Assembly: GCA_024693065.1 (NCBI GenBank)
Contig: JAILLP010000036.1
Coordinates: 1-64,000 of the forward strand
From: Paludibacteraceae bacterium
Lineage (GTDB): Bacteria; Bacteroidota; Bacteroidia; Bacteroidales; Paludibacteraceae
Direction: 5' to 3'
DNA: 64,000 nt
The position numbers were made by a program, and so were the translations under genes. Shown in pieces: positions 25,861 through 33,802 of this stretch (its first letter is position 1; the number at the start of each line of letters is the position of its first letter). The notes under the pieces are model-generated. The model was not told the DNA's origin, searched no databases, and worked only from the letters and a program-made list of their open reading frames with translations.

Positions 25861-26205
25861 TCAAACAAAGGAAGGGGGACCGCGAGGTATTGGTAGGTTA
25901 TAGACGTCAAGAACCAGGCTGTTCTGACGGTCAGTATATAAGATTTTAGTGATAGACGCAGAGAATGCGGAGATGCCGACAGCGGTGAGGAAGGACATCG
26001 TCAGGAACTGGCACAATACGCAGGTATGCATGGAATCGCCCTGCGGCAGCAAGTGACCCGCGCAATTATGGCTGACGCACTCCTTGCAATCATGCTTCAC
26101 CGTTTGCTCCTCGTCGTGGATATGAAGCGAAGAAATAAGCAGCATGGGCACAAATACAAGTAAAAGCGCCCAAGACTTAAGATATGTCTTCTGTTTCAAA
26201 TCCAT
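25861..26205 (-). CDS. Small Cys/His-rich membrane protein of the metal operon
   Basis: A 114-residue protein from the ATG at 26205; a TTG four codons upstream is less likely. Two hydrophobic segments ('WALLLVFVPMLLISSLHI' ~12-30 and 'CQFLTMSFLTAVGISAFSA' ~70-90) frame a loop with 'HIHDEEQTVKHDCKECVSHNC' and 'HTCVLC': seven His and five Cys in about 45 residues. This resembles the small DUF2946-like proteins near copper or zinc receptors. First gene of the operon; the promoter lies 26 bases upstream. It may sense or handle metal at the inner membrane. The end 'PIPRGPPSFV' is also usual for such proteins. Confidence 0.75.
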   Translation of the reverse strand: MDLKQKTYLKSWALLLVFVPMLLISSLHIHDEEQTVKHDCKECVSHNCAGHLLPQGDSMHTCVLCQFLTMSFLTAVGISAFSASITKILYTDRQNSLVLDVYNLPIPRGPPSFV

Positions 26206-26230
26206 ATTGGCAAACAATTCATTGATGTCG

Positions 26231-26261
26231 CAAATATAATAAAAATATGCGGAAGCGACAA
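26231..26261 (-). promoter_or_regulatory. Promoter of the metal-uptake operon
   Basis: Minus-strand -7 TATATTTG at 26231-26238 and -33 TTG at 26259-26261 with 20 bases between, both perfect for Bacteroidota. The -7 element is 26 bases before the ATG at 26205. No convincing Zur or Fur box was identified by eye. Confidence 0.65.
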
Positions 26262-26464
26262 TTCCACGGAGATTTTCGCTACCCCCTACGTGCGTTCTGG
26301 TCCTCCGTAAGGCTAATTTGTATTACGGAATAAAAAATGCCGGGCGGGACAAAAGGTAGTCCATACAACCCAGCACGGCAAATATACAACAAACAAATGC
26401 ATTAGCAAATTTTACGGGAGATGGAATGCTATCCTTCTTTTGGGGATAGGTTAAGAATGTGAAT

Positions 26465-28282
26465 TTATTTAGATACTCTGATATATTCTAGTAAATACTT
26501 AAAGGGGAATGGCATAATAGTTAATTGTCCGTTCCTAACAAAAGTAACAGCCATGAGTTTTAACATATTATTAAAGAACAATTTGCTGGATCTATAAGTG
26601 TCAACTAACCGGATGTTTGCAGCTGTCGGAATTATTCTACGCATACCAGCTCCGATTATTCCCGAAAAATAGAATAAAGAGTGGACATTTTCTGCAAAAC
26701 TTTTGATGTCAGTGACTGCAGGAAACAATGTTTCTCTACTTTCTTTGTCACGAAGTCTGTTGTCGTCATTAGCCAATCTTTCTTTGATGAGTTCAATTTC
26801 AGGAACGGTTCTTAGTTTTGTATTGTGTATGATGTTTATGTCGTTCCCTTTTCTCACGATTCCAACGACATCTTCTTTCCCGAATATGTCGATGCACTCT
26901 TGGTACTCTGTCTGCTCAAATAGGGTATTCTCTTGTTCCGTTATTGAAAAATCACCGTTCGGTTTAATTCTCATAAAGAAGAAGTGTTTTGTGTCATCTT
27001 CGTTTTTGTGACATACGCCGAAATCAATAGTGTCGTATTCGTATTCTGACCAATTTACCATTGTAATATGTCTTTTTACAATATCCTCTTTTATCAACGC
27101 CTCTTGCATTATGCAGTCCAATACTGATTTCCAACTAGAATTTCTTTCTTTCTCGTTTTCAATGTTCATTAGGTGTGCAACTGTCTCTATTGTAACGTGT
27201 TGTACGGCACATCCCTTATAGTCAATATCATGTGGGTCTTTTTGTCTGTCCGTATCATAATACTCGTCCTCATGGATAAGTACTATATTTATTGTTTCTG
27301 CCTTCGGTTTTTTCAGAATCGATACATTGCACATAAATCTCTTTATAAATTGTTGTTTGAGCGCATCAATGCACATACCTGATGTTGAATCAATTACATT
27401 GTCAACCAAAACAATCTTATGGGAGGTAGCAAGATCATCGAATCTTTTTTCCATTTCTCTAACCATCTTTGTAGATATTTCTACTTCATTAAAATCCGAG
27501 AATGACCCAAACTCGACATGAGCCATTCCGTCAAAGTTAGAATTAAACATGTCTAGACAGTTGCAGATAACGCCCATTTTGGTCTTCTGAAACTTTTCTA
27601 ACGATTCAATTTCAAGGAATTTGATGTTCGATTTTTTTTCACCAATTTGTCGTAAAATATATGCTTCAGGATTTGTTCCCTTGTTAATCCTCCTTAGAAT
27701 GTTATCCTTACTCAGTTCGTATTCAGGGTATTCTGTAAATTTCTTTTTCCCGAACATGACAAGTCTTTTTTTTGTTATGGACGTGAATGTTCTCACATTC
27801 CAATCCAACAGCATATCTTTAGTTATCTTAAGTTCCAAAGTAATAATTTGGTTGCTTGTTTTATTCCCCCATGAAGGGTGATGTATATAAAAATGACCTG
27901 TTACATTATGGAATCCAAGTATTTTGCCTTCGTATGTACCCAAAGAGTTCATGAGGAGTTGCACTATAATGTTTTGAGGAACCATAGCAATAGCTATTCC
28001 TTCTAATGATATATTTTCAGACCCTTGCAGGTCTTTTAATGCTTTATTTAAGTTTAATAGATTGCCTTTTGCTTTTTTGAGAAGTATATAGAACGAATTG
28101 CCACGCTCATAAACGACAGATAAAACGAATTTCTCGTTAATAAAATCATCTACCAACTTGGCAGCGTTGTTACCTTTGCCGAAATGCGAATCAGAAGTTC
28201 TTACGTTAAAGACTTCGTATGTATCTGCCAACAAATCCGTATTAAGGTCGACAACTAATTTATTTGTTTGTATCCTATTCAT
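26465..28282 (-). CDS. Argonaute-like (MID/PIWI) protein, candidate DdmE-like partner
   Basis: A 605-residue AT-rich gene product, not clearly assigned. Residues ~285-370 ('HKIVLVDNV', 'INIVLIHEDEYYD', 'AVQHVTIETVAHL') have the Rossmann strand pattern and QH-x-T-I-E word expected of MID domains. Residues ~405-605 ('YDTIDFGVCHKN...HFFFMRIKP', ending 'IMPFPFKYLLEYIRVSK') could be a PIWI-like RNase H fold without an obvious DEDX tetrad, thus probably inactive. The N-terminal ~250 residues would be N/PAZ-like. Its start overlaps the end of the helicase-nuclease gene by 8 bases. Order and sizes match DdmD-DdmE, the plasmid-destroying helicase/argonaute pair. Inference from motifs and context; a structure prediction would settle it. 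Confidence 0.5.
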   Translation of the reverse strand: MNRIQTNKLVVDLNTDLLADTYEVFNVRTSDSHFGKGNNAAKLVDDFINEKFVLSVVYERGNSFYILLKKAKGNLLNLNKALKDLQGSENISLEGIAIAMVPQNIIVQLLMNSLGTYEGKILGFHNVTGHFYIHHPSWGNKTSNQIITLELKITKDMLLDWNVRTFTSITKKRLVMFGKKKFTEYPEYELSKDNILRRINKGTNPEAYILRQIGEKKSNIKFLEIESLEKFQKTKMGVICNCLDMFNSNFDGMAHVEFGSFSDFNEVEISTKMVREMEKRFDDLATSHKIVLVDNVIDSTSGMCIDALKQQFIKRFMCNVSILKKPKAETINIVLIHEDEYYDTDRQKDPHDIDYKGCAVQHVTIETVAHLMNIENEKERNSSWKSVLDCIMQEALIKEDIVKRHITMVNWSEYEYDTIDFGVCHKNEDDTKHFFFMRIKPNGDFSITEQENTLFEQTEYQECIDIFGKEDVVGIVRKGNDINIIHNTKLRTVPEIELIKERLANDDNRLRDKESRETLFPAVTDIKSFAENVHSLFYFSGIIGAGMRRIIPTAANIRLVDTYRSSKLFFNNMLKLMAVTFVRNGQLTIMPFPFKYLLEYIRVSK

Positions 28283-31200
28283 TTCTAAGTTCTCCTATTT
28301 TTTTTGCAGCCTCTACCGACAACTGCGATTTGCAAATAAGCGATAATTCAATAATGTTGAAAGTTCCACAGGGAGTTGTACTGATATGATCATTATCAGC
28401 ATCCCTCACGTTTGCAATGATAACAGTTTGTACATCATCGCATTTCTCAACTTTTGTTTTTACTTTTTCATAATAATCCTTCGCAGTGAACCGTGCAGAC
28501 TCTTTCCAATATTTAAAATCAACATAAATTGGTCGGTCTTTTACTTTGAAATCAAACATTTCGTACTCATCGTTGTCTAATTCTTCCAAAGGAATACCGA
28601 AATGATTAAATATTTCTTTGCCTATCGCTTCGCCAAGCGCACCCTTGTATATGTTTTGGTATAATGGCGGAGACATAATATAATAGTTCGATGCAAAATC
28701 TTTGGCATAACCTTGTTTGTCAAATAATTCGCTTAATTTATTAAATTTAGATAAAATAGTTGAAAGGTTTACCTCCTGTGTTGATACACAATTTGCATGG
28801 TTGAAATATTCTTCCGAAATCGTTTCAATTAAATTAAAATCATCTGTTTGTGAATAATAATATTGACATACAGGTTTGCCAAAGGTTATATAATGATTTT
28901 TAAAAGGACTTTTTTGCCATTCTTCCTCGGAAAGTGTCGGATATTTCAACACATATTCACGCATATTTTGCCACAATTGAATGTCCGTGTCATTCCAAGA
29001 GTGATTGAAACTACGTGTCAGCAAATTTTGTATTCGCTTGTTTGAACAAATAGCATCTTCTTTAGCAATTTCTAAAACCCTATTAGGTTCTATTTCTTGT
29101 TGATTAACAAGTGTGAATTTTTTAGCCAATTCATCCATTTCTCGATTGAACATTCTATTCTCGTGTAATAATGTCTTCGCATCCAACACTTCGCCAAGTT
29201 CAGAATCTACCAATATATATATTTTTTTTGTTCGATAGTTTGTCCGACATTTCCTGCCCATCGCCTGAACTATCATTTTAGTTGCACAAACTCTAAAATC
29301 GGGCAATTCGTTGTATTTGAAATTATTATAAGTTGTTTTAGGATTACTATTGCCAATGTTTCGATATGAATTGGTAATTTCTGTCATTTTAGTTTCCCAA
29401 GAAATATTTTTCACTTGGTGAAGATATTCCATTTGGAAAACCCTATTTATTGTATTTTCCTCATCACCACCACATTTATTAATAATGCCTGTTGGTTTGT
29501 CGAGATAAATTCCTTCAATATCCATATCGTCAGTCTCTCGCAATTCATTAATTTGAACAACATCATTTCGGCGATTTGAAGGTATCTTATACTGCAAATT
29601 TTGACCTGCACCTAATGTTGCGTATGTTGAAAGAATAAAACGACGTTCTCCCTCTCCAAGGTCTTCAACTAATTGTGATTTTTGTCCATCAAAATTATTG
29701 GAATCCAATCTGACGAACATTTTGTTATTGTAATTAATACCTTTTTCTTGTGCAAGATAATTAAAGATTTTCTCCAATTTTAAAGAATCGAAATTATAAT
29801 CGTTTGGACTTGCCCCCTTGGAGAAAAGAGCAAGATACGATTGCAAATCGTTGTCTAAAAATTGTTTGAAAGCCAATGCAGCCTTAAAATATCTGTTTTC
29901 GTTGTATTCACCACCTTCAACAAAAGTTTGTCCTTGGGCATATTCTGCCAATTCCGGATCATTAAAGATTTTACACCAATTTGGACGTCCCTGCGTATTG
30001 GTGTCAGTTAATTCTACAACAGTTGTAACTTTGTCATAACCTTTGGTTTGTTCTTCAAAGGTCTTTTTAAATCTTTGTCGGTCTTGATCTGTTGGTTTTA
30101 CAAATCTGTCGCCTAGTTTCCATTCAAGATAATCAATGTCGTAATTACCCAAAACGGTTGGAAATGTAGCAGTTGCAGATATTCCAATCACCTTTGACGT
30201 TGTACAAATATCATACATTATGCTTTCTGGGGTTTCTTCAAAGACAAATTTGCGTATTATTGTCTTTGTGTCGTGAGAATAATCGTCCATAAAATCATAA
30301 TGACTGAAACCGCTTGCATAAAAGTATAAATCATCTTTCAACTCTTCGGTTTTCTTTTTCTTATACGCTCTGAATTTATTTTTTAGAGCCATATTTCTTA
30401 TGATTCTGAAAGTCTCGTCTTGCAAGTGTAGAGAGTCCAAAACTGTATCTAAGGCGTGAAACTCAGTAAATTCACCGAATGATTTGCCTTCTTGTTGTCT
30501 GTTCGCTTTATTTCTATTTTGGTAATAGCTATATGATAAAATTGATACAAATCTAGTGAAATGCGATATGGCTCCTCTTATTTTATCTAATGCGTTGTAC
30601 AAAGATCTGTCTTTGTTATCTTTAGAAACAAGTTGTAGTTGATTGAGGTTTCTTCCTCGATGATATTTGGCAGTAACATCCTCCTGTTCCGTTGCATAGC
30701 AGGTATTAGTTAAATCCGAAAATAGTATGTATCTTTTTTCTTCAAAACTTTCTGACTTGTAATTTAATAGCAAGTGGTTTTCTTTTTCGATATCATCAAA
30801 AATTTTGATGTTTTTTTCTAATGCTTTTTTATGGCTTGGTTTGTTCTCAACATTGTCGAATATATTGGATGGAATAGTATCGTGATTGTCAAGGCAAATC
30901 TTTATATCCCTGAACAGTTTTACAAAATCAATTCCTTTGTCCAATCCTTCTTGAACAATTACATCTTGAATGTCTTTTTTGGTCGCATCAAATTCGTCGA
31001 TAAATACAATAGAATTTTTGAAAATAGGGTTTTCGTAAAGCCTTACACTTTTTTCTACTATTGTGTCAAATTGATTGATAAGTTTTTTTACCGTGACGAA
31101 AAAAACTCTTTTTTCGTGCGAAAAAACAACAGGATACAATTCTCCAATCCATTGCCAATCTTTGTCATTTTTTATGGCGTTTAGTTTGTCCTTCTTTGTC

Positions 31201-31643
31201 CTAAAATGCCGCGACAAAACATTACCAATCAGTTTCCTGAATTTTAATTCCACATCGCCATAGGCATCAGCTCCAACACCCACAGAATTAAGTGCGTTAA
31301 AACTTTTATACTCATTAGAGTTTTTAATTTCGCTTTGTTTTATATTGTTCTTTACGTTAGCAAATTGATTAATAGCATGCTCCCTATTAGACAGAACTCT
31401 AAATACAGCATCTTGAAGACTTTTATCATCTTCCAAGGCATCCATCAAATCTTTGTAAGGATCATCCAAATTCTTTTTTAAGGTTGTAACAAAGAATATC
31501 TTTTTTTCTTTGTTCTCCTTTAAGTAATCCTTGATAAACTGAATGACATTATATGTCTTGCCTGTCCCTGTCGGCATATCCAACAGTAGCAAGCCTGAGT
31601 TTTCTTTATTTTCTAAACAATATTTATTTAATAGCCGCCTCAT
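28275..31643 (-). CDS. SF2 helicase with C-terminal PD-(D/E)xK nuclease (DdmD-like)
   Basis: A 1,122-residue protein. Helicase motifs: I 'MPTGTGKT' (23-30), II 'VFIDEFDATK' (DEFD 216-219), III 'ISATATF' (488-494), VI 'QAMGRKCRTNYR' (793-804). Motif I lies only ~25 residues from the start. Between I and II there is a long insert, and residues ~850-1000 form a helical linker. The C-terminus has 'GALGEAIGKEIFNHF', 'EYEMFDFKVKDRPIYVDFKYW' with D1031 and D1042-x-K1044: a PD-(D/E)xK nuclease core. Helicase fused to such a nuclease, followed by an argonaute-like gene, is the DdmD layout (DNA unwinding and plasmid cutting). It starts 13 bases after the methyltransferase-HIT stop. Much lower GC than the flanking core genes suggests transfer. 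Confidence 0.75.
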   Translation of the reverse strand: MRRLLNKYCLENKENSGLLLLDMPTGTGKTYNVIQFIKDYLKENKEKKIFFVTTLKKNLDDPYKDLMDALEDDKSLQDAVFRVLSNREHAINQFANVKNNIKQSEIKNSNEYKSFNALNSVGVGADAYGDVELKFRKLIGNVLSRHFRTKKDKLNAIKNDKDWQWIGELYPVVFSHEKRVFFVTVKKLINQFDTIVEKSVRLYENPIFKNSIVFIDEFDATKKDIQDVIVQEGLDKGIDFVKLFRDIKICLDNHDTIPSNIFDNVENKPSHKKALEKNIKIFDDIEKENHLLLNYKSESFEEKRYILFSDLTNTCYATEQEDVTAKYHRGRNLNQLQLVSKDNKDRSLYNALDKIRGAISHFTRFVSILSYSYYQNRNKANRQQEGKSFGEFTEFHALDTVLDSLHLQDETFRIIRNMALKNKFRAYKKKKTEELKDDLYFYASGFSHYDFMDDYSHDTKTIIRKFVFEETPESIMYDICTTSKVIGISATATFPTVLGNYDIDYLEWKLGDRFVKPTDQDRQRFKKTFEEQTKGYDKVTTVVELTDTNTQGRPNWCKIFNDPELAEYAQGQTFVEGGEYNENRYFKAALAFKQFLDNDLQSYLALFSKGASPNDYNFDSLKLEKIFNYLAQEKGINYNNKMFVRLDSNNFDGQKSQLVEDLGEGERRFILSTYATLGAGQNLQYKIPSNRRNDVVQINELRETDDMDIEGIYLDKPTGIINKCGGDEENTINRVFQMEYLHQVKNISWETKMTEITNSYRNIGNSNPKTTYNNFKYNELPDFRVCATKMIVQAMGRKCRTNYRTKKIYILVDSELGEVLDAKTLLHENRMFNREMDELAKKFTLVNQQEIEPNRVLEIAKEDAICSNKRIQNLLTRSFNHSWNDTDIQLWQNMREYVLKYPTLSEEEWQKSPFKNHYITFGKPVCQYYYSQTDDFNLIETISEEYFNHANCVSTQEVNLSTILSKFNKLSELFDKQGYAKDFASNYYIMSPPLYQNIYKGALGEAIGKEIFNHFGIPLEELDNDEYEMFDFKVKDRPIYVDFKYWKESARFTAKDYYEKVKTKVEKCDDVQTVIIANVRDADNDHISTTPCGTFNIIELSLICKSQLSVEAAKKIGELRNE

Positions 31644-31656
31644 AAATAATTTATTT

Positions 31657-32529
31657 TTAATACTTCTGTTTCCCCGGTATCACCCCTCTCACTCCTCCCT
31701 TAGGGTTCTCCACATCGCCTTTGTAGCGTGGAATCAGATGAATATGGACGTGAAAAACACTTTGTCCCGCAGCTTCGTTAACGTTGATGCCAACATTGAA
31801 ACCATCGGGATGGAAACGATCCTCTAATATCTTTTTGCAGCGATTCGTTAATAGCCATAACGCTCGTTGCTCATGTGTGGTCAATTCAAAATAGTTGGAC
31901 ACATGACGCTTGGGGATTATTAGTGTGTGCCCTTGACTTACTGGATATCCATCGAAAAAGGCTACGGCTGTCGCTGTTTCGCTCAAAATTTCCACTTTGG
32001 GGGTTAGACCGCAGAACGGACAGCCTTGTGATGGATCGTATTCCTTTTTGTAATCTGTTCTGTTGAAATGCCTATATTCGTAAATCTCACAGTTCTCATT
32101 CAAAAATAGACTCTTATACGGCAATATAACATTGCATTGGTACGTCGGTTGCTTATGGATGAAATGTGTGCGGAATCCCTCGCATTTCAGATCTCGTCGC
32201 ACCGTGAAATAGGCAGTCCCTGTTGGCTTTATCAATTCCGAAACAGACATCAACACCTCCGCTTGCTCTTCGGGTTCAAGAACGTTCAGAACATAGTTGC
32301 AAATAATGGTGTCAAATCTCTGGGTGGGATATTCAGGACGATAGTAGTTGTCGTAACCTATAATGTTGTAGCCTTCCGCCTTTAACTGGTCTGTGTCAAA
32401 ACCATACCCGCATCCAAAATCCAAGATCTCACCTTGCAAAAGGTCGTTTTGTCTTAACCATCGTGTGGGGAACGAAATCGTCGTCCGCTCTTTGGCAGTT
32501 AGGTGAGGGTTGTTTGTCTGTTTTTTCAT
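31657..32529 (-). CDS. SAM-dependent methyltransferase fused to a HIT domain
   Basis: A 290-residue protein; the ATG at 32529 overlaps the HNH gene's stop (ATGA) and is preferred to one three codons upstream. The first half is a class I methyltransferase with 'GEILDFGCGYGFDTDQL' as the SAM loop and 'FDTIICNYVLNVLEPEEQ' as the next strand. The second half is a HIT nucleotide hydrolase/transferase: 'DPSQGCPFCGL' (Cys pair), 'DGYPVSQGHTLIIPKRHVSNYFEL' and catalytic 'QSVFHVHIHLIPRYKGD' (His triad). The fusion suggests linked chemistry, such as making then cleaving a nucleotidyl or methylated intermediate. It sits between HNH and helicase-nuclease genes; a role in that system is inferred. Confidence 0.85.
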   Translation of the reverse strand: MKKQTNNPHLTAKERTTISFPTRWLRQNDLLQGEILDFGCGYGFDTDQLKAEGYNIIGYDNYYRPEYPTQRFDTIICNYVLNVLEPEEQAEVLMSVSELIKPTGTAYFTVRRDLKCEGFRTHFIHKQPTYQCNVILPYKSLFLNENCEIYEYRHFNRTDYKKEYDPSQGCPFCGLTPKVEILSETATAVAFFDGYPVSQGHTLIIPKRHVSNYFELTTHEQRALWLLTNRCKKILEDRFHPDGFNVGINVNEAAGQSVFHVHIHLIPRYKGDVENPKGGVRGVIPGKQKY

Positions 32530-33578
32530 GGTCGCCAAATTTTAAAACCCATGTTTTCCGCAATCTGGACCATGGGTGAGAACGTTTTTCTGAAAACCTC
32601 GTAAAATTCAGTTTCTGACAGATGCACCAAATCCGAAACCGAATCGTAAACAATCAGATAATCTTCAAAGATAGCATTATTCTGGTTCTTTTCATACATT
32701 ACTTTCAACGCATTTTGCTGAAGCATAGAAAATGGTTTCAGATAAATGTCCAGAGGGGGAATATTATTACTTTTCGAGGAATTGATACTAGAATCCGCAG
32801 GGATTAGATTCCACAAAAGATTATGCGACACGAAACTCCATGGCACAAAATGATCCAAATCATAATTCTTCGCAACAATCGGCTTGCCTGTATAGATGCA
32901 ACTCATGTGCCCGACGCTTTCGATGTAAGTGTCCCAGAACTTATGCTGCATTGTCAATGATTCCCTTAAAATGGGTTTGATAAGCTTGGATGGGACATTT
33001 GGCACGTTCGGATTACGTTTCTGTAAAAACTCCGTAAGATTCCAAAATGCGAAATCACGTAGGATGGTGTAATTCTCCTTCAGATAATCAACCCAGGCTT
33101 CATTGATTACTATTTCGTTTCCATAAATAGCATATAGGCAACCATTTTCGAATCTCTGCGATTTGGCCACCACATCTTCATCATACGTGTATTTTATCCA
33201 AGGAGAGAGAAATCTGTATGGAACATTAAGAGAAAAGACTCTCAGAAATTTTTTCGTGCTGTCAATATTATCCAATAACTGATTCTTGATTTTCTTTTTG
33301 TCTGAATCTATTGGTATTTGGAACTCCTTCTGAATCTCTAATGAGTTGCTGAACAACGAATCCGACTTCCCAAACGACAGCTTGAAATAATGGATGGGGT
33401 ACCATGATTCAGCGACCATTCCTGCAATGATTTCCCAGAAAGAGATCCTTGTTTTCCTCTCTTTCACCACAATATCCATCAATGCCACAAACCAATAGAA
33501 CTTATACGTGGCTGTGGTGTTATTGAAGATTCCGGCAAGGGCGGAGATGGGGAGGTGTGGGTTCTGTGGTAGTAACAT
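32526..33578 (-). CDS. HNH endonuclease-domain protein
   Basis: A 350-residue protein. Residues ~225-272 ('GHMSCIYTGKPIVAKNYDLDHFVPWSFVSHNLLWNLIPADSSINSSKSN') form a clear HNH (His-Asn-His) site with Asp-His at 242-243 and a downstream Asn. 'CIYTGKPI' replaces the usual Cys-pair of zinc HNH domains. The N-terminal ~220 residues are helical with no known family seen by eye. The domain cuts DNA or acts as a nickase. First gene of the four-gene operon that continues with the methyltransferase-HIT, helicase-nuclease and argonaute-like genes; a perfect -7 element lies 35 bases upstream. Confidence 0.82.
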   Translation of the reverse strand: MLLPQNPHLPISALAGIFNNTTATYKFYWFVALMDIVVKERKTRISFWEIIAGMVAESWYPIHYFKLSFGKSDSLFSNSLEIQKEFQIPIDSDKKKIKNQLLDNIDSTKKFLRVFSLNVPYRFLSPWIKYTYDEDVVAKSQRFENGCLYAIYGNEIVINEAWVDYLKENYTILRDFAFWNLTEFLQKRNPNVPNVPSKLIKPILRESLTMQHKFWDTYIESVGHMSCIYTGKPIVAKNYDLDHFVPWSFVSHNLLWNLIPADSSINSSKSNNIPPLDIYLKPFSMLQQNALKVMYEKNQNNAIFEDYLIVYDSVSDLVHLSETEFYEVFRKTFSPMVQIAENMGFKIWRP

Positions 33579-33612
33579 ATCTGTTTGTTAATTGAATTGC
33601 GTTTTACGTCCC

Positions 33613-33620
33613 CAAATATA
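33613..33620 (-). promoter_or_regulatory. -7 promoter element of the HNH operon
   Basis: Minus-strand TATATTTG, a perfect TAnnTTTG match, 35 bases before the HNH start. No -33 TTG at the usual spacing. It supports HNH as the first gene of the four-gene operon. Confidence 0.5.
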
Positions 33621-33802
33621 CCCTTTTTTCTTTAATAAAGAGAGAGATCACCTCCGTACATTCAAACGCGAAGTGAAAAAGATTTATAGACAGAAAGAAT
33701 CCCCCCAAAAAACAAACGCCACCGCAAGGACAAGCCCCACGATGACGTTCATCAATAAACAACCAATCTATCTATATAACAATTTTTCTAAGAATCTCTC
33801 TC

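Noticed and set aside
26260..26400. GC-rich inverted words (GCCGGGC...CAGCACGGC) between the metal operon and the argonaute-like gene
   Set aside because: The possible stem is broken and lacks a clear T-run; may be a weak terminator for the operon on neither strand.
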